Source: Geopseudomonas sagittaria (lineage in GTDB: Bacteria; Pseudomonadota; Gammaproteobacteria; Pseudomonadales; Pseudomonadaceae). Taken from it: a stretch of DNA of 32,911 bases. The notes beneath the pieces are model-generated. The model saw nothing but the letters and a program-made list of their open reading frames with translations, was not told where the DNA came from and made no database searches. Both the position numbers and the translations under genes were made by a program. The stretch is taken from assembly GCF_900115715.1 (NCBI RefSeq), contig NZ_FOXM01000027.1:1-32911 (forward strand), given 5' to 3'. Positions 23,245 through 32,911 of this stretch are shown here, in pieces. How positions within the stretch are numbered: position 1 is the first letter of the stretch; each line of letters starts with the position of its first letter.

Positions 23245-24446
23245 CATCCCTGACGGGTCTCCAGGTAGTTGCGGATGCGCTGGGCGGCTTCGACGCACTC
23301 GGCCAGCGGCGCGACCAGGGCCATGCGCACGCGATTGGCGCCCGGGCTGACGCCGTCGACCTCGCGCGACAGGTAGGAGCCGGGCACCACGGTTACGTGC
23401 TCGCGCTCGAACAGTTCACGGGTGAAGGTGGCATCGTCCACCGGGGTCTTGGCCCACAGGTAGAAGCCGCCGTCCGGGCGTTCCACCTCGAGTACCCCGC
23501 CGAGCACCTCCAGCACGGCGTCGAACTTCTCGCGGTACAGCACGCGGTTGGCGCGCACGTGCTCCTCGTCGTTCCAGGCGGCGATGCTGGCCAGCTGGGT
23601 CTGCACCGGCATGGCGCAGCCGTGGTAGGTGCGATAGAGCAGGAACGGCTTGAGGATCGCGGCGTCGCCGGCGACGAAGCCCGAGCGCAGGCCCGGCAGG
23701 TTGGAGCGCTTGGACAGGCTGTGGAACACCACGCAGCGCTTGAAATCGCTGCGGCCGAGCTCGGCACAGGCGTTCAGCAGGCCGGCGGGCGGGTTGTGCT
23801 CGTCGAAATACAGCTCGCTGTAGCACTCGTCGGCGGCGATCACGAAATCGTACTGGTCGGCCAGGGCGATCAGCTGCTTCAGGGTGTCCAGCGGCACCAG
23901 GGCGCCGGTGGGGTTGCCCGGCGAGCAGATGAACAGGATCTGGCAGCGCTGCCAGACCTCGGCCGGCACGGCGTCGAAGTCCGGGTTGAAGCCGTTCTCG
24001 GCCAGGCACGGCAGGTAGTGCGGGGTGGCGCCGGCCAGCAGGGTGGCGCCTTCGTAGATCTGGTAGAAGGGGTTGGGGCTGACCACCAGGGCGTCGGGGG
24101 TGCGGTCGACCACCGCCTGGGTGAAGGCGAACAGCGCCTCGCGGGTGCCGTTGACCGGCAGCACGTGCCTGGCCGGGTCGAGCCAACCGGCGGGCACGCC
24201 GAAGCGGCGCTCGCACCAGCGCGCGATGGACTCGCGCAGGGCCGGCAGGCCGATGGTGGTCGGGTACACGGAGAGCTGGTTGAGGTTGTCGGCCAGCGCC
24301 TTGGCGACGAAGTCCGGCGAGCGGTGCTTGGGCTCGCCGATGGACAGGGCGATCGCCTTCTTGGCAGCCGGCGGCTGGGCGCCGGCCAGCAGGGCGCGCA
24401 GCTTTTCGAACGGGTAGGGCTGCAGGAGGTCGAGGGCTCGGTTCAT
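23244..24446 (-). CDS. dapC: Succinyldiaminopimelate aminotransferase DapC
   Basis: This 400-residue fold-type I PLP aminotransferase makes N-succinyl-LL-DAP from its keto form using glutamate. The PLP lysine is K246 in SLSKRSNLPGLRSGF. N178 (SPGNPTG), D207 and Y209 (AADECYSELYF) contact the cofactor. The start ALDLLQPYPFEKLRALL is typical of proteobacterial DapC. ATG 24446 is preferred over TTG 24449 because AGGA lies seven bases upstream. The gene starts 13 bases after glnD ends. Its product feeds DapE; DapD acts before it. Confidence 0.93.
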   Translation of the reverse strand: MNRALDLLQPYPFEKLRALLAGAQPPAAKKAIALSIGEPKHRSPDFVAKALADNLNQLSVYPTTIGLPALRESIARWCERRFGVPAGWLDPARHVLPVNGTREALFAFTQAVVDRTPDALVVSPNPFYQIYEGATLLAGATPHYLPCLAENGFNPDFDAVPAEVWQRCQILFICSPGNPTGALVPLDTLKQLIALADQYDFVIAADECYSELYFDEHNPPAGLLNACAELGRSDFKRCVVFHSLSKRSNLPGLRSGFVAGDAAILKPFLLYRTYHGCAMPVQTQLASIAAWNDEEHVRANRVLYREKFDAVLEVLGGVLEVERPDGGFYLWAKTPVDDATFTRELFEREHVTVVPGSYLSREVDGVSPGANRVRMALVAPLAECVEAAQRIRNYLETRQG

Positions 24447-24459
24447 CAATAGTTCCTGT

Positions 24460-27171
24460 TCAGAAGCTGATGCGGGACGGCGTGATCAGGCCGTCCTGGG
24501 TATCGGAAAGCTGGCGGACCAAGGATTCCTGCAGGCGGGCGCAGAGTTCCGGATCGGACAGCGGCTGATGGTGGGCGTCGGTGACGAAGAACACGTCTTC
24601 CACCCGCTCGCCGAGGGTGGCGATCTTGGCGTTCTGCACCGACAGGTCGAAGTCGAGGAAGATCTGCCCGACGCGGGCGAGCAGCCCGGGGCGATCGGGG
24701 GCGATCACCTCGATCACGCTGAGCGGACGCTGGGCGTCGGTGTGGATGGTCACCTGCGGGGCGAAGCCGAAGCTCTTCAGCTGGCGCGGCACCCGGCGCT
24801 TGATGATGGTGCTGTAGTCGAGGGGGTTCTTCAGCGCGTCGACCAGGCCCTGGCGGATCTCGGCGATGCGCTGCGGATCGTCGCCGATCGAGCCGCCGTC
24901 GGCATCCAGCACCACGTAGGTGTCGAGGGTGAACTGGCTGGTCGAGGTGAGGATGCGCGCGTCCTGAATGTTCAGGTTGAGCTGGTCCATGGCCGCCACG
25001 GTCACCGCGAAGAAGTCGTGCTGGTCGGGGGCATAGATGAAGATCTGCGTGCCGCCCTCGAATTCGCGCTGGGTGGTTTCCTTGATCAGCACCAGCGGCG
25101 CGCCGTCGTGCGGATGCTGCAGGATGGCCTCGGCGTGCCAGGCGATATCGGCGCCCGAGTGGCGCAGGAAGTAGTCGTCGCCGAGCTGCGACCACAGCTG
25201 TTCGGCGGCGTCGCTGTCGATGACGTTGCGCGCGCGCAGCAGGTCGAGGGCGGCGTGCTGGTTCTCGCGGATCTGCTCCTCGCGGTCGATCGGGTTCTCC
25301 AGGCCGCGGCGCAGCGCGCGCTTGGTCTCGGCGTACAGCTGGCGCATCAGCGAGGCGCGCCACGAGTTCCACAGCGTCGGGTTGGTGGCGTTGATGTCGG
25401 CCACGGTCAGCACGTACAGGTAGTCGAGGTGGGTCTGGTCGCCCACGGTGCTGGCGAAGTCGTGGATCACCTGCGGATCGGAGAGGTCCTTGCGCTGCGC
25501 GGTGGTGGACATGATCAGGTGGTTCTTGACCAGCCAGGCGATCAGGCGGCTGTCCCACGGTGGCAGGTGGTGGCGGGCGCAGAAGGCCAGGGCGTCCTGC
25601 GCGCCCAGTTCGGAGTGGTCGCCGCCGCGGCCCTTGGCGATGTCGTGGAACAGGCCGGCGAAGTACACCAGCTCGGGCTTGGGCAGCTGGGCCATCAGCT
25701 CGCTGGCCAGCGGGAACTTCTCGGCCAGCTCCGGGCGGTCGAGCTTGCGCAGGTGCTTGATCAGGTTGAGGGTGTGCGCGTCGACCGTGTAGATGTGGAA
25801 CAGGTCGTGCTGCATCTGGCCGATGATGTGGCCGAATTCCGGCAGGTAGCGGCCGAGGATGCCGTAGCGGTTCATCCGCCGCAGGTTGCGGTGGATGCCC
25901 TCGTGGGACTTGAACAGCTCGACGAACAGGCTGGTGTTGCGCAGGTCGTGGCGGAACTTGTCGTCGATCAGGTGGCGGTGGTCGCGCAGCAGGCGGATGG
26001 TGCCGGAGCGTACGCCGCGGATCTCCGGGTGCTGGGCCATCAGCACGAAGATCTCGAGGATGGCGCTGGGGCTGCGCTTGAACACGTTCGGCGCGCTGGC
26101 CTCGATGAAGCCGTTGCGCACCTGGAAGCGTGCGTTGAGCTTGCGTGCCTGGCCGGGCTCGGTCTGTTCGAGCAGCAGTTCCTCGAGGATCTGGTTGACC
26201 AGGTCGCTCAGTTCGGCGGTGGCCATCACCATGCGGTAGTACTTCTGCATGAACTGCTCGACCGCCAGCTTGGTGTCGCTGGTCTCGAAACCGAACAGGC
26301 CGGCCAGGCGGCGCTGGTGGTCGAACAGCAGGCGATCCTCGGCGCGGCCGGTGATCATGTGCAGGGCGTAGCGCACCTTCCACAGGAACACCTGTCCGGC
26401 GCTCAGCAGGTCGTGTTCGTTCTGGGTCAGCAGGCCGCGGGTGACCAGGGTCTCCAGGGTCAGGCTGCCGTACTGGCGGCAGGTCACCCAGAGGATGTGC
26501 TGCAGGTCGCGCAGGCCGCCGGGCGAACCCTTGACGTTGGGCTCGAGGTTGTACTCGGTGTCGTTGTACTTGGCGTGGCGGGCGCGCTGTTCGGCGCGCT
26601 TGGCCAGGAAGAACTCGCGGGCCGGCCACATGTGTGCGGTGCTGGTGGCTTCCTGCATGCGCTGGCGCAGGCGGTCGGGACCGGCGATGGTGCGGCTTTC
26701 CATCAGGTTGGTGATCACGGTCAGGTCGGCGCGCGCCTCGCTGGCGCATTCCTCCACCGAGCGCACGCTCTGGCCGATCTCCAGGCCGATGTCCCACAGC
26801 AGGGTGAGGAAGCCCTCGATCGGCGCGCGCAGGCGTTCGTGCTGCGCGCCGTCGAGGAGGATCAGGATGTCGATGTCCGAATGCGGGTGCAGCTCGCCGC
26901 GGCCGTAGCCGCCGACCGCGACCAGGGCGATGGCGTCGCTGTCGCCCCACTCGAAGCGTGCCCAGGCCTCACTGAGGATCTGGTCGACGAACCAGGCGCG
27001 CTCGGTGATCAGGCGGCGGATGTCGCAGCTGGCGGAGAAGCGCCCGTCGAGCGTCTCGGTAGCCTGGCGGATGGCTTTCTTGAAGGCGGCGATCGGGCTG
27101 CTCTTCAGGGCCAGTTCGGCCTGGAACTGGCCGCGGTCGAACAGCGCATTGTCCATTTCCATCGCAGGCAT
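24460..27171 (-). CDS. glnD: Bifunctional PII uridylyltransferase/uridylyl-removing enzyme GlnD
   Basis: This 903-residue nitrogen sensor uridylylates PII proteins when glutamine is low and removes UMP when it is high. The nucleotidyltransferase domain carries [17 protein letters not shown] with D99 and D101 as metal ligands. A PII-UTase helical region follows. Then comes an HD hydrolase domain near residue 500 with [16 protein letters not shown]. Two C-terminal ACT domains (about 710-790 and 815-890, with [15 protein letters not shown] and [17 protein letters not shown]) bind glutamine. ATG 27171 is preceded by GGAG at eight bases. It lies 36 bases behind map and just ahead of dapC, a conserved Pseudomonas order. 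Confidence 0.96.
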   Translation of the reverse strand: MPAMEMDNALFDRGQFQAELALKSSPIAAFKKAIRQATETLDGRFSASCDIRRLITERAWFVDQILSEAWARFEWGDSDAIALVAVGGYGRGELHPHSDIDILILLDGAQHERLRAPIEGFLTLLWDIGLEIGQSVRSVEECASEARADLTVITNLMESRTIAGPDRLRQRMQEATSTAHMWPAREFFLAKRAEQRARHAKYNDTEYNLEPNVKGSPGGLRDLQHILWVTCRQYGSLTLETLVTRGLLTQNEHDLLSAGQVFLWKVRYALHMITGRAEDRLLFDHQRRLAGLFGFETSDTKLAVEQFMQKYYRMVMATAELSDLVNQILEELLLEQTEPGQARKLNARFQVRNGFIEASAPNVFKRSPSAILEIFVLMAQHPEIRGVRSGTIRLLRDHRHLIDDKFRHDLRNTSLFVELFKSHEGIHRNLRRMNRYGILGRYLPEFGHIIGQMQHDLFHIYTVDAHTLNLIKHLRKLDRPELAEKFPLASELMAQLPKPELVYFAGLFHDIAKGRGGDHSELGAQDALAFCARHHLPPWDSRLIAWLVKNHLIMSTTAQRKDLSDPQVIHDFASTVGDQTHLDYLYVLTVADINATNPTLWNSWRASLMRQLYAETKRALRRGLENPIDREEQIRENQHAALDLLRARNVIDSDAAEQLWSQLGDDYFLRHSGADIAWHAEAILQHPHDGAPLVLIKETTQREFEGGTQIFIYAPDQHDFFAVTVAAMDQLNLNIQDARILTSTSQFTLDTYVVLDADGGSIGDDPQRIAEIRQGLVDALKNPLDYSTIIKRRVPRQLKSFGFAPQVTIHTDAQRPLSVIEVIAPDRPGLLARVGQIFLDFDLSVQNAKIATLGERVEDVFFVTDAHHQPLSDPELCARLQESLVRQLSDTQDGLITPSRISF

Positions 27172-27207
27172 CGGGCGATCTCCAATCGGCGGGGCTGGGC
27201 GGGCGGC

Positions 27208-27990
27208 TCAGGGCAGGCAGCGGGCGATGGTGTCGTCGCTACGCAGGGTGAGGATCTCGCAGCCGCTGTCGGTCACCAGGATGGTGTGCTCGTACTGGGC
27301 GGAGAGCTTGCGGTCCTTGGTGATCGCGGTCCAGCCGTCGCCGAGCAGGCGGGTCTCGTAGCGGCCCTGGTTGATCATCGGCTCGATGGTGAAGGTCATC
27401 CCGGCCTTGAGCTCCAGGCCGGTGCCGGCGCGCCCGTAGTGCAGCACCTGCGGCTCTTCGTGGAACACGTTGCCGATGCCATGGCCGCAGTACTCGCGAA
27501 CCACCGAGTAGCCGTTCTTCTCGGCGTGCTTCTGGATGATCTCGCCGATGTCGCCCAGGTGCGCGCCGGGACGCACCAGCGAGATGCCCTTGTACAGGCA
27601 CTCCTGGGTGACCTGGCAGAGGCGCTCGGCCCACTCCGGCACCTTGCCGACCAGGAACATCTTGCTGGTGTCGCCGAAGTAGCCGTCCTTGATCACGGTG
27701 ATGTCGATATTGAGGATATCGCCATCCTTGAGCGGCTTGTCGTTGGGGATGCCGTGGCAGACCACATGGTTGATCGAGGTGCAGATCGACTTGGGGAAGC
27801 CCTTGTAGTTGAGCGGCGCCGGGATGGCCTGCTGCACGTCGACGATGTAGTCGTGGCACAGGCGGTCGAGTTGCTCGGTGGTGACGCCGGCCTTGACGTG
27901 CTCCTCGATCATCTCCAGCACGTCGGCGGCCAGGCGGCCGGCCACGCGCATTTTCTCGATTTCCCCGGGGGTCTTGATGGTGACGGTCAT
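27208..27990 (-). CDS. map: Type I methionine aminopeptidase
   Basis: This 260-residue cytosolic metalloprotease removes the initiator methionine from nascent proteins. The five metal ligands are D96, D107, H170, E203 and E234, each exactly one residue earlier than in E. coli MAP. The substrate-positioning histidine is in the NHVVCHGIP segment. ATG 27990 is chosen because GAGAG precedes it and it gives the standard length; the open frame upstream to 28200 covers the rpsB promoter region and is not coding. It is divergent from rpsB. Confidence 0.96.
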   Translation of the reverse strand: MTVTIKTPGEIEKMRVAGRLAADVLEMIEEHVKAGVTTEQLDRLCHDYIVDVQQAIPAPLNYKGFPKSICTSINHVVCHGIPNDKPLKDGDILNIDITVIKDGYFGDTSKMFLVGKVPEWAERLCQVTQECLYKGISLVRPGAHLGDIGEIIQKHAEKNGYSVVREYCGHGIGNVFHEEPQVLHYGRAGTGLELKAGMTFTIEPMINQGRYETRLLGDGWTAITKDRKLSAQYEHTILVTDSGCEILTLRSDDTIARCLP

Positions 27991-28092
27991 CAGCTCTCTC
28001 TGGCGCAGCGCGCCTGCCTTATAAACAGGAAGGAATGTCATTCTAACAGACCCGCCGGCCGCTGCGGACGACCGGCGCGGCATGTCGGCGGG

Positions 28093-28121
28093 TTTCGCCC
28101 AGCGTCCAGCTATGGTATAAA
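28093..28121 (+). promoter_or_regulatory. Candidate rpsB promoter
   Basis: TTTCGC (28093-28098) and TATAAA (28116-28121) are spaced 17 bases. Transcription would begin near 28128 and give a leader of about 125 bases. Just upstream, ACCCGCCG (about 28045-28055) and CGGCGGGT (28086-28093) form an inverted repeat that could be an operator or the end of a divergent leader. Confidence 0.45.
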
Positions 28122-28127
28122 GCGCGG

Positions 28128-28253
28128 CGCTTTTCGGGGTGGTCCCGTGAAGCCATCGAAACCACACACGCATCGACACAATTATCCTGGGTGCCCGCAA
28201 GGGTTGGATTTTGGGATGCGTGGAGGCTCAACCCGACTTATCGAGGAATAGAA
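28128..28253 (+). promoter_or_regulatory. rpsB leader, candidate S2 autoregulatory RNA
   Basis: The presumed leader contains a stem GGGTTG (28201-28206) / CAACCC (28229-28234) immediately upstream of the GAGG ribosome-binding site (28243-28246). In enterobacteria and other gammaproteobacteria S2 represses rpsB-tsf by binding a conserved structure in the rpsB leader. The location and length here are compatible, but I have not matched the consensus structure. Confidence 0.4.
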
Positions 28254-28991
28254 ATGTCCCAAGTCAACATGCGCGATATGCTGAAAGCCGGCTGCCACTT
28301 CGGTCACCAGACCCGTTACTGGAACCCGAAGATGGGCAAGTACATCTTCGGCGCGCGCAACAAGATTCACATCATCAACCTCGAAAAAACCCTGCCGATG
28401 TTCAACGAGGCTCTGGCCTTCGTTGAGAAGCTGGCTGCTGGCAAGAACAAGATCCTGTTCGTCGGCACCAAGCGCTCCGCTGGCAAGATCGTTCGTGAAG
28501 AAGCGGCCCGTTGCGGCATGCCGTTCATCGATCACCGCTGGCTCGGCGGCATGCTGACCAACTTCAAGACCATCCGCGCCTCGATCAAGCGCCTGCGCGA
28601 CCTGGAAGTCCAGTCCCAGGACGGCACCTTCGAGAAGCTGACCAAGAAAGAAGCGCTGATGCGTACCCGCGATCTGGAAAAGCTGGAGCGCAGCCTGGGT
28701 GGTATCAAGGACATGGGCGGTCTGCCGGACGCGCTGTTCGTGATCGACGTCGACCACGAGCGCATCGCCATCACCGAAGCCAACAAGCTGGGCATCCCGG
28801 TCATCGGCGTTGTCGATACCAACAGCAGCCCGGAAGGTGTGGACTACATCATCCCGGGTAACGACGACGCCATTCGCGCCGTTCAGCTGTACCTGGGCTC
28901 CATGGCCGACGCCGTTCTGCGTGGCAAGTCCAACAGCGGTGCTGGCGAAGAGTTCGTTGCCGAAGTCTCGTCCGAAGCCGCTGAAGGCTAA
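28254..28991 (+). CDS. rpsB: 30S ribosomal protein S2
   Basis: This 245-residue protein assembles on the back of the 30S subunit and bridges S1 to the ribosome. Signature sequences include [40 protein letters not shown] and [17 protein letters not shown] 28254 has GAGGA at about seven bases. It heads the rpsB-tsf unit, divergent from map. Codon use looks highly biased, as expected for a ribosomal gene. Confidence 0.98.
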   Translation: MSQVNMRDMLKAGCHFGHQTRYWNPKMGKYIFGARNKIHIINLEKTLPMFNEALAFVEKLAAGKNKILFVGTKRSAGKIVREEAARCGMPFIDHRWLGGMLTNFKTIRASIKRLRDLEVQSQDGTFEKLTKKEALMRTRDLEKLERSLGGIKDMGGLPDALFVIDVDHERIAITEANKLGIPVIGVVDTNSSPEGVDYIIPGNDDAIRAVQLYLGSMADAVLRGKSNSGAGEEFVAEVSSEAAEG

Positions 28992-29021
28992 GCGCCCGGC
29001 GCGCCAAGCGTTTTGCGGTGC

Positions 29022-29050
29022 GCAAAAAGGGGGCTAGGCCCCCTTTTTGC
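29022..29050 (+). terminator. Terminator/attenuator between rpsB and tsf
   Basis: GCAAAAAGGGGGC-TAG-GCCCCCTTTTTGC is a perfect 13-bp stem with a 3-base loop and a built-in T-run. In E. coli the rpsB-tsf gap also carries a partial terminator that lowers tsf expression relative to rpsB, and this hairpin is in the equivalent place. tsf starts 67 bases later. Confidence 0.9.
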
Positions 29051-29116
29051 CAACTCCGAATTGCCGCCCGGCCTGCCGGGCGAACTGGTTTAGAGCAACT
29101 CTAGAGGAATCCGAAC

Positions 29117-29986
29117 ATGGCAGAGATTACTGCAGCCCTGGTTAAAGAACTGCGCGAGCGCACCGGCCAAGGCATGATGGATTGCAAGAAAGCCCTGACT
29201 GCCGCCGGTGGCGACATCGAAAAAGCCATCGACGACATGCGCGCCGCTGGTGCGATCAAGGCTGCCAAGAAGGCTGGCAACATCGCCGCCGAAGGCTCCA
29301 TCGCAGTCAAAGTGGCCGACGACAACAAGGCGGCCGTGATCCTCGAAGTCAACTCGCAGACCGACTTCCTGGCTCTGCAGGACGACTTCAAGGGCTTCGT
29401 TGCCGACAGCCTCGAGCAGGCCTTTGCCGAGCAGCTGACCGACGTGGCTCCGCTGATCGCTGCCCGCGAGTCGGCCCGCGAGGCCCTGGTGGCCAAGTGC
29501 GGCGAAAACGTCAACATCCGCCGTCTGACCCGCGTGGAAGGCGACGTGGTGGGTTCCTACCTGCACGGCCACCGCATCGGCGTTCTGGTCGTCCTCAAGG
29601 GCGGCAATGCCGAGCTGGCGCGCGAAATCGCCATGCACGTGGCGGCCAGCAACCCGCAGTTCCTGAGCTCGGCCGAGGTTTCGGAAGAAGCCGTGGCCAA
29701 GGAAAAGGAAATCTTCCTGGCGCTGAACGCCGACAAGATCGCCGGCAAGCCGGAAAACATCGTCGAGAACATGGTCAAGGGCCGCATCAGCAAGTTCCTC
29801 GCCGAGGCGAGCCTGGTCGAGCAGCCTTTCGTCAAGAACCCCGACGTCAAGGTCGGCGAGCTGGCCAAGCAGGCCGGTGCCGAGATCGTTTCCTTCGTCC
29901 GCTACGAAGTGGGTGAGGGCATCGAGAAGGCCGAAGTCGACTTCGCTGCCGAAGTTGCTGCCCAGGTGGCTGCCACCCAGCAGTAA
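29117..29986 (+). CDS. tsf: Elongation factor Ts
   Basis: This 289-residue guanine nucleotide exchange factor regenerates EF-Tu-GTP. The N-terminal UBA-like domain [20 protein letters not shown] and the core TDFLAL element ([13 protein letters not shown]), which inserts into EF-Tu, are intact. ATG 29117 has GAGGA about nine bases upstream. It follows rpsB across an attenuator and is itself followed by a terminator. Confidence 0.98.
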   Translation: MAEITAALVKELRERTGQGMMDCKKALTAAGGDIEKAIDDMRAAGAIKAAKKAGNIAAEGSIAVKVADDNKAAVILEVNSQTDFLALQDDFKGFVADSLEQAFAEQLTDVAPLIAARESAREALVAKCGENVNIRRLTRVEGDVVGSYLHGHRIGVLVVLKGGNAELAREIAMHVAASNPQFLSSAEVSEEAVAKEKEIFLALNADKIAGKPENIVENMVKGRISKFLAEASLVEQPFVKNPDVKVGELAKQAGAEIVSFVRYEVGEGIEKAEVDFAAEVAAQVAATQQ

Positions 29987-30009
29987 GATGCGCTGATGCC
30001 GTTCGAGAC

Positions 30010-30043
30010 AAGGCTGCCCGCTTCCGCGCGCAGCCTTTTCTTT
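30010..30043 (+). terminator. Intrinsic terminator behind tsf
   Basis: AAGGCTGC (30010-30017) and GCAGCCTT (30030-30037) form an 8-bp stem with a 12-base loop, followed by TTTTCTTT. It separates rpsB-tsf from pyrH. The remaining 155 bases before pyrH should contain the pyrH promoter, but I could not place it convincingly. Confidence 0.8.
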
Positions 30044-30198
30044 GCGGCATGGCAGGCTTCGGTCTGCCGAACAAGAATGAAGGGAGTCAGTTTTTTCGGT
30101 GCCATGGGGGCACAGGTTCTTGTCGTCGTGGTCAAAGCCGCGCCGGCACGCGAAAAGAGCCGGTTATTCGCAACATCACACTGCCGCAGGAGATTCGT

Positions 30199-30933
30199 AT
30201 GGCCCAGCTGAGTGGTCGCCAAGCCCGCTACAAACGTATTTTGCTCAAGCTCAGCGGTGAAGCGCTGATGGGCAGCGAGGACTTTGGTATCGATCCCAAG
30301 GTGCTCGACCGCATGGCCCTGGAGATCGGCCAGTTGGTGGGTATCGGCGTCCAGGTCGGTCTGGTCATCGGCGGTGGTAACCTGTTCCGCGGCGCCGCAC
30401 TGAGCGCCGCCGGCATGGATCGGGTCACCGGCGACCACATGGGCATGCTGGCCACGGTGATGAACTCGCTGGCCATGCGCGACGCGCTGGAGCGCTCGAA
30501 CATCCCGGCCCTGGTGATGTCGGCGATCTCCATGGTCGGCGTGACCGACCACTACGACCGTCGCAAGGCCGTCCGCCACCTGCAGAACGGCGAAGTGGTG
30601 ATCTTCTCCGCCGGCACCGGCAATCCGTTCTTCACCACCGATTCGGCGGCCTGCCTGCGTGGTATCGAGGTCAATGCCGACCTGGTCCTCAAGGCGACCA
30701 AGGTCGATGGCGTGTACACTGCCGACCCGTTCAAGGATCCGAATGCCGAGAAATTCGAGCATCTGACCTATGACGAGGTGCTCGATCGCAAGCTGGGCGT
30801 GATGGATCTGACAGCCATCTGCCTGTGCCGCGATCACAAGATGCCGCTGCGGGTGTTCAACATGAACAAGCCCGGAGCCTTGCTTAATATTGTTGTCGGG
30901 GGCGCCGAAGGCACCCTGGTCGAGGAGGGTTGA
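30199..30933 (+). CDS. pyrH: Uridylate kinase
   Basis: This 244-residue hexameric UMP kinase of the amino-acid-kinase fold makes UDP. Motifs include KLSGEALMG at the N-terminus, [34 protein letters not shown] and [15 protein letters not shown] 30199 is preceded by AGGAG at six bases; an in-frame extension to 30049 lacks a ribosome-binding site. The frr start follows the stop by two bases, so the two genes are co-transcribed. Confidence 0.97.
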   Translation: MAQLSGRQARYKRILLKLSGEALMGSEDFGIDPKVLDRMALEIGQLVGIGVQVGLVIGGGNLFRGAALSAAGMDRVTGDHMGMLATVMNSLAMRDALERSNIPALVMSAISMVGVTDHYDRRKAVRHLQNGEVVIFSAGTGNPFFTTDSAACLRGIEVNADLVLKATKVDGVYTADPFKDPNAEKFEHLTYDEVLDRKLGVMDLTAICLCRDHKMPLRVFNMNKPGALLNIVVGGAEGTLVEEG

Positions 30934-30935
30934 GA

Positions 30936-31493
30936 ATGATCAACGAGATCAAGAAAGACGCGCAGGAGCGCATGAAGAAGTCGCTGGAGTCGCTGGATCA
31001 CGCCTTCGCCAAGATCCGCACCGGTCGTGCCCATCCGAGCATCCTGGACAGCGTCATGGTGTCCTACTACGGCTCCGACACGCCGCTGCGCCAGGTCGCC
31101 AACGTGATCGCCGAGGACTCGCGCACCCTGGCCCTGACCGTGTTCGACAAGAGCATGATCCAGGCCGTCGAGAAGGCCATCATGACTTCCGATCTGGGCC
31201 TCAATCCGGCCACCGCCGGCACCACCATCCGTGTGCCGATGCCGGCGCTGACCGAGGAAACCCGCAAGGGCTACACCAAGCAGGCGCGTTCCGAGGCGGA
31301 AAACGCCCGCGTGGCGATCCGCAACATCCGTCGCGATGCCCTGGCCCAGCTCAAGGATCTGGTCAAGGAAAAGGAAATCAGCGAGGACGACGAGCGTCGC
31401 GCTGCCGACGAGGTGCAGAAGCTCACCGACAAGGCTGTCGGTGAAGTCGAAAAGGCCCTCGAGGCCAAGGAAACCGACCTGATGGCCGTTTGA
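30936..31493 (+). CDS. frr: Ribosome recycling factor
   Basis: This 185-residue tRNA-mimic protein splits post-termination ribosomes together with EF-G. Conserved stretches include [50 protein letters not shown] and [15 protein letters not shown] 30936 has GGAGGG at seven bases, sitting inside the end of pyrH. A TTG at 30930 is a less likely start. Confidence 0.98.
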   Translation: MINEIKKDAQERMKKSLESLDHAFAKIRTGRAHPSILDSVMVSYYGSDTPLRQVANVIAEDSRTLALTVFDKSMIQAVEKAIMTSDLGLNPATAGTTIRVPMPALTEETRKGYTKQARSEAENARVAIRNIRRDALAQLKDLVKEKEISEDDERRAADEVQKLTDKAVGEVEKALEAKETDLMAV

Positions 31494-31500
31494 CGGTCGG

Positions 31501-32274
31501 ATGACAGTCATGGACAAGACGAAACAGACTGCCCCGCCGGGCATGCCGCGCCACGTTGCCATCATCATGGATGGCAACAATCGCTGGGCGAAGAAACGCT
31601 TCATGCCCGGCGTCGCCGGTCACAAGGCGGGCGTCGATGCCGTGCGTGCGGTGGTCGAGGCGTGCGCCGAGGCAGGGGTCGAGGTGCTGACCCTGTTCGC
31701 CTTCTCCAGCGAGAACTGGCAGCGCCCGGCCGACGAGGTTGGTGCCCTGATGGGGTTGTTCCTCATGGCCCTGCGCCGCGAGGTGAAGAAACTCTCCGCC
31801 AACGGCATCCGTCTGCGCATTCTCGGCGATCGTTCGCGCTTCCAGCCCGAGCTGCAGGCCGCGATGGCCGAGGCCGAGCAGCTGACCGCCGGTGGTAGCG
31901 GCCTGCTGCTGCAGGTGGCGGCCAATTACGGCGGGCAGTGGGACATCACCCAGGCTGCCCAGCGCCTGGCGCGCGAGGTGGCTGCCGGCCACCTGCAGGT
32001 CGACGAGATCACTCCGGACCTGCTGCAGCGTTGCCTGGTCACCGGTGAGCAGCCTCCCGTCGATCTGTGCATCCGCACCGGCGGCGAGCAGCGCATCAGC
32101 AACTTCCTGCTCTGGCAGCTGGCCTACGCCGAGCTGTATTTTTCCGAGCTGCTCTGGCCCGACTTCAAGCACGAGGCCATGCGCAGCGCACTGGCCGACT
32201 TTGCCGGTCGCCAGCGCCGCTTCGGCAAGACCAGCGAACAGGTTGAAGCAGAACAACGGAAACCTACATGCTGA
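31501..32274 (+). CDS. uppS: Undecaprenyl diphosphate synthase (cis-prenyltransferase)
   Basis: This protein of about 257 residues makes C55 undecaprenyl diphosphate, the lipid carrier for peptidoglycan and O-antigen. HVAIIMDGNNRWAKKR holds the catalytic aspartate, FAFSSENWQRP is the substrate loop, and RTGGEQRISNFLLWQ with AYAELYF forms the C-terminal signature. The start is uncertain: ATG 31501 and ATG 31510 are both in frame and both have weak ribosome-binding sequences. It lies seven bases behind frr, and its end overlaps cdsA by seven bases. Confidence 0.95.
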   Translation: MTVMDKTKQTAPPGMPRHVAIIMDGNNRWAKKRFMPGVAGHKAGVDAVRAVVEACAEAGVEVLTLFAFSSENWQRPADEVGALMGLFLMALRREVKKLSANGIRLRILGDRSRFQPELQAAMAEAEQLTAGGSGLLLQVAANYGGQWDITQAAQRLAREVAAGHLQVDEITPDLLQRCLVTGEQPPVDLCIRTGGEQRISNFLLWQLAYAELYFSELLWPDFKHEAMRSALADFAGRQRRFGKTSEQVEAEQRKPTC

Positions 32275-32911
32275 AACAGCGCATCATCACCGCCCTGTGC
32301 CTGCTGCCCATCGCCCTGGGTGGCTTCTTCCTGCTGCAGGGTGGCTGGTTTGCCCTGTTCATCGCCGCCATCGTCTGCCTGGGGGGCTGGGAGTGGGCGC
32401 GCCTGGCCGGGCTCGAGGCGCAGCCGCTGCGCATCGGTTATGCCGCCGGGGTGGCGCTGCTGCTGCTGGGGTTGTACCAGTTGCCGCAACTGGCCGGTGC
32501 ACTGCTGGCGCTGGCGGTGCTCTGGTGGCTGGCGGCGATCGGCCTGGTCCTCGGCTATCCGTCCAGCAGCCGGGCCTGGCGGGCACTGCCGGTGCGACTG
32601 TTGCTCGGCCTGCTGATTCTCCTGCCGGCCTGGCAGGGGCTGCTGCTGCTCAAGCAGTGGCCGCAGGGCAACAGCCTGATCCTCGCGGTGATGCTGCTGG
32701 TCTGGTGTGCCGACATTGGCGCCTACTTCAGCGGCAAGCGCTTCGGCCGGCGCAAGCTGGCCGTGCAGGTCAGCCCCGGCAAGAGCTGGGAAGGTCTGTA
32801 TGGCGGTCTGGCCGCCAGCCTGACGCTGACCCTGCTGGTCGGCCTGTACCGCGACTGGGATGCCCGCGAGCTGGTGGTGGCGCTGCTCGGCGCGGCGCTG
32901 GTGGTGCTGAT
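32268..32911 (+). CDS. cdsA: Phosphatidate cytidylyltransferase CdsA (3' end outside window)
   Basis: This polytopic membrane enzyme makes CDP-diacylglycerol from phosphatidic acid and CTP. The visible 214 residues start MLKQRIITALCLLPIALGGF and contain about six hydrophobic segments. The WCADIGAYFSGKRFGRRKL and VSPGKSWEGLYGG segments are the CdsA family hallmark. The rest, normally about 50 more residues, lies beyond the window. It overlaps uppS by seven bases, as in the conserved uppS-cdsA-dxr order. Confidence 0.93.
   Translation, partial: MLKQRIITALCLLPIALGGFFLLQGGWFALFIAAIVCLGGWEWARLAGLEAQPLRIGYAAGVALLLLGLYQLPQLAGALLALAVLWWLAAIGLVLGYPSSSRAWRALPVRLLLGLLILLPAWQGLLLLKQWPQGNSLILAVMLLVWCADIGAYFSGKRFGRRKLAVQVSPGKSWEGLYGGLAASLTLTLLVGLYRDWDARELVVALLGAALVVL

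Noticed and set aside
24568-28251. A 1227-codon open frame on the plus strand opposite dapC-side glnD and map
   Set aside because: It is the reverse complement of glnD and map, with low-complexity valine/alanine/histidine/glutamine composition and no motif.

Overview
The window looks like a chromosomal segment of a high-GC gammaproteobacterium, most likely Pseudomonas in the broad sense. The evidence is a class II ribonucleotide reductase split into NrdJa and NrdJb, the gene order rpsB-tsf-pyrH-frr-uppS-cdsA divergent from map-glnD-dapC, an NdvB-type glucosyltransferase beside dapE, and protein sequences that read as Pseudomonas throughout. Nearly all of it is coding. No tRNA, rRNA or CRISPR array was seen.

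Left end (1-1815): a small chromosomal integron. A tyrosine integrase with IntI-specific features (853-1815, +) is divergent from one gene cassette (720-327, read on -). The cassette carries an orphan 104-residue ORF and a recognisable attC. Immediately beyond the attC crossover lies the 5' part of an IS1182-type insertion sequence that runs off the window.

1891-6847 (all -): a stand-alone GHKL/Hsp90-type ATPase of unknown function, then nrdJb and nrdJa. 7110-11770 (all +): a four-gene cluster of ABC ATPase, ABC-2 permease, GldG-like membrane protein and DUF4340 protein, similar in composition to gliding-type ABC exporters.

12016-13847: a small RNA-binding/RNase neighbourhood. A free cold-shock protein (+) converges, across a bidirectional terminator, on a two-gene unit (-). 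The first gene of that unit fuses a cold-shock domain, a transmembrane helix and an RNase Sa/barnase-like domain. The second is a barstar-type inhibitor, coupled by a TGATG stop-start. I regard this as the most novel system in the window. Upstream on the same strand are a hypothetical gene, rlmA and dapE, then ndvB.

18767-27990: tcdA (+) converges on csdA-csdE (-). The tRNA ct6A enzyme thus sits beside the cysteine desulfurase pair that activates it. Next come dapD, an ArsC/YffB-like gene, a small membrane protein, dapC, glnD and map (all -). Three steps of succinylase lysine/diaminopimelate synthesis (dapC, dapD, dapE) are therefore in the window. 28254-32911 (+): rpsB-tsf with an internal attenuator, pyrH, frr, uppS and a truncated cdsA.

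Intergenic gaps carry palindromic repeats. One family of about 83 bp occurs twice (10638-10719 and 19638-19720). A shorter hairpin family with TCGC/GCGA arms occurs near tcdA and csdA. GC-rich hairpins lie between nrdJa and nrdJb and behind ndvB.
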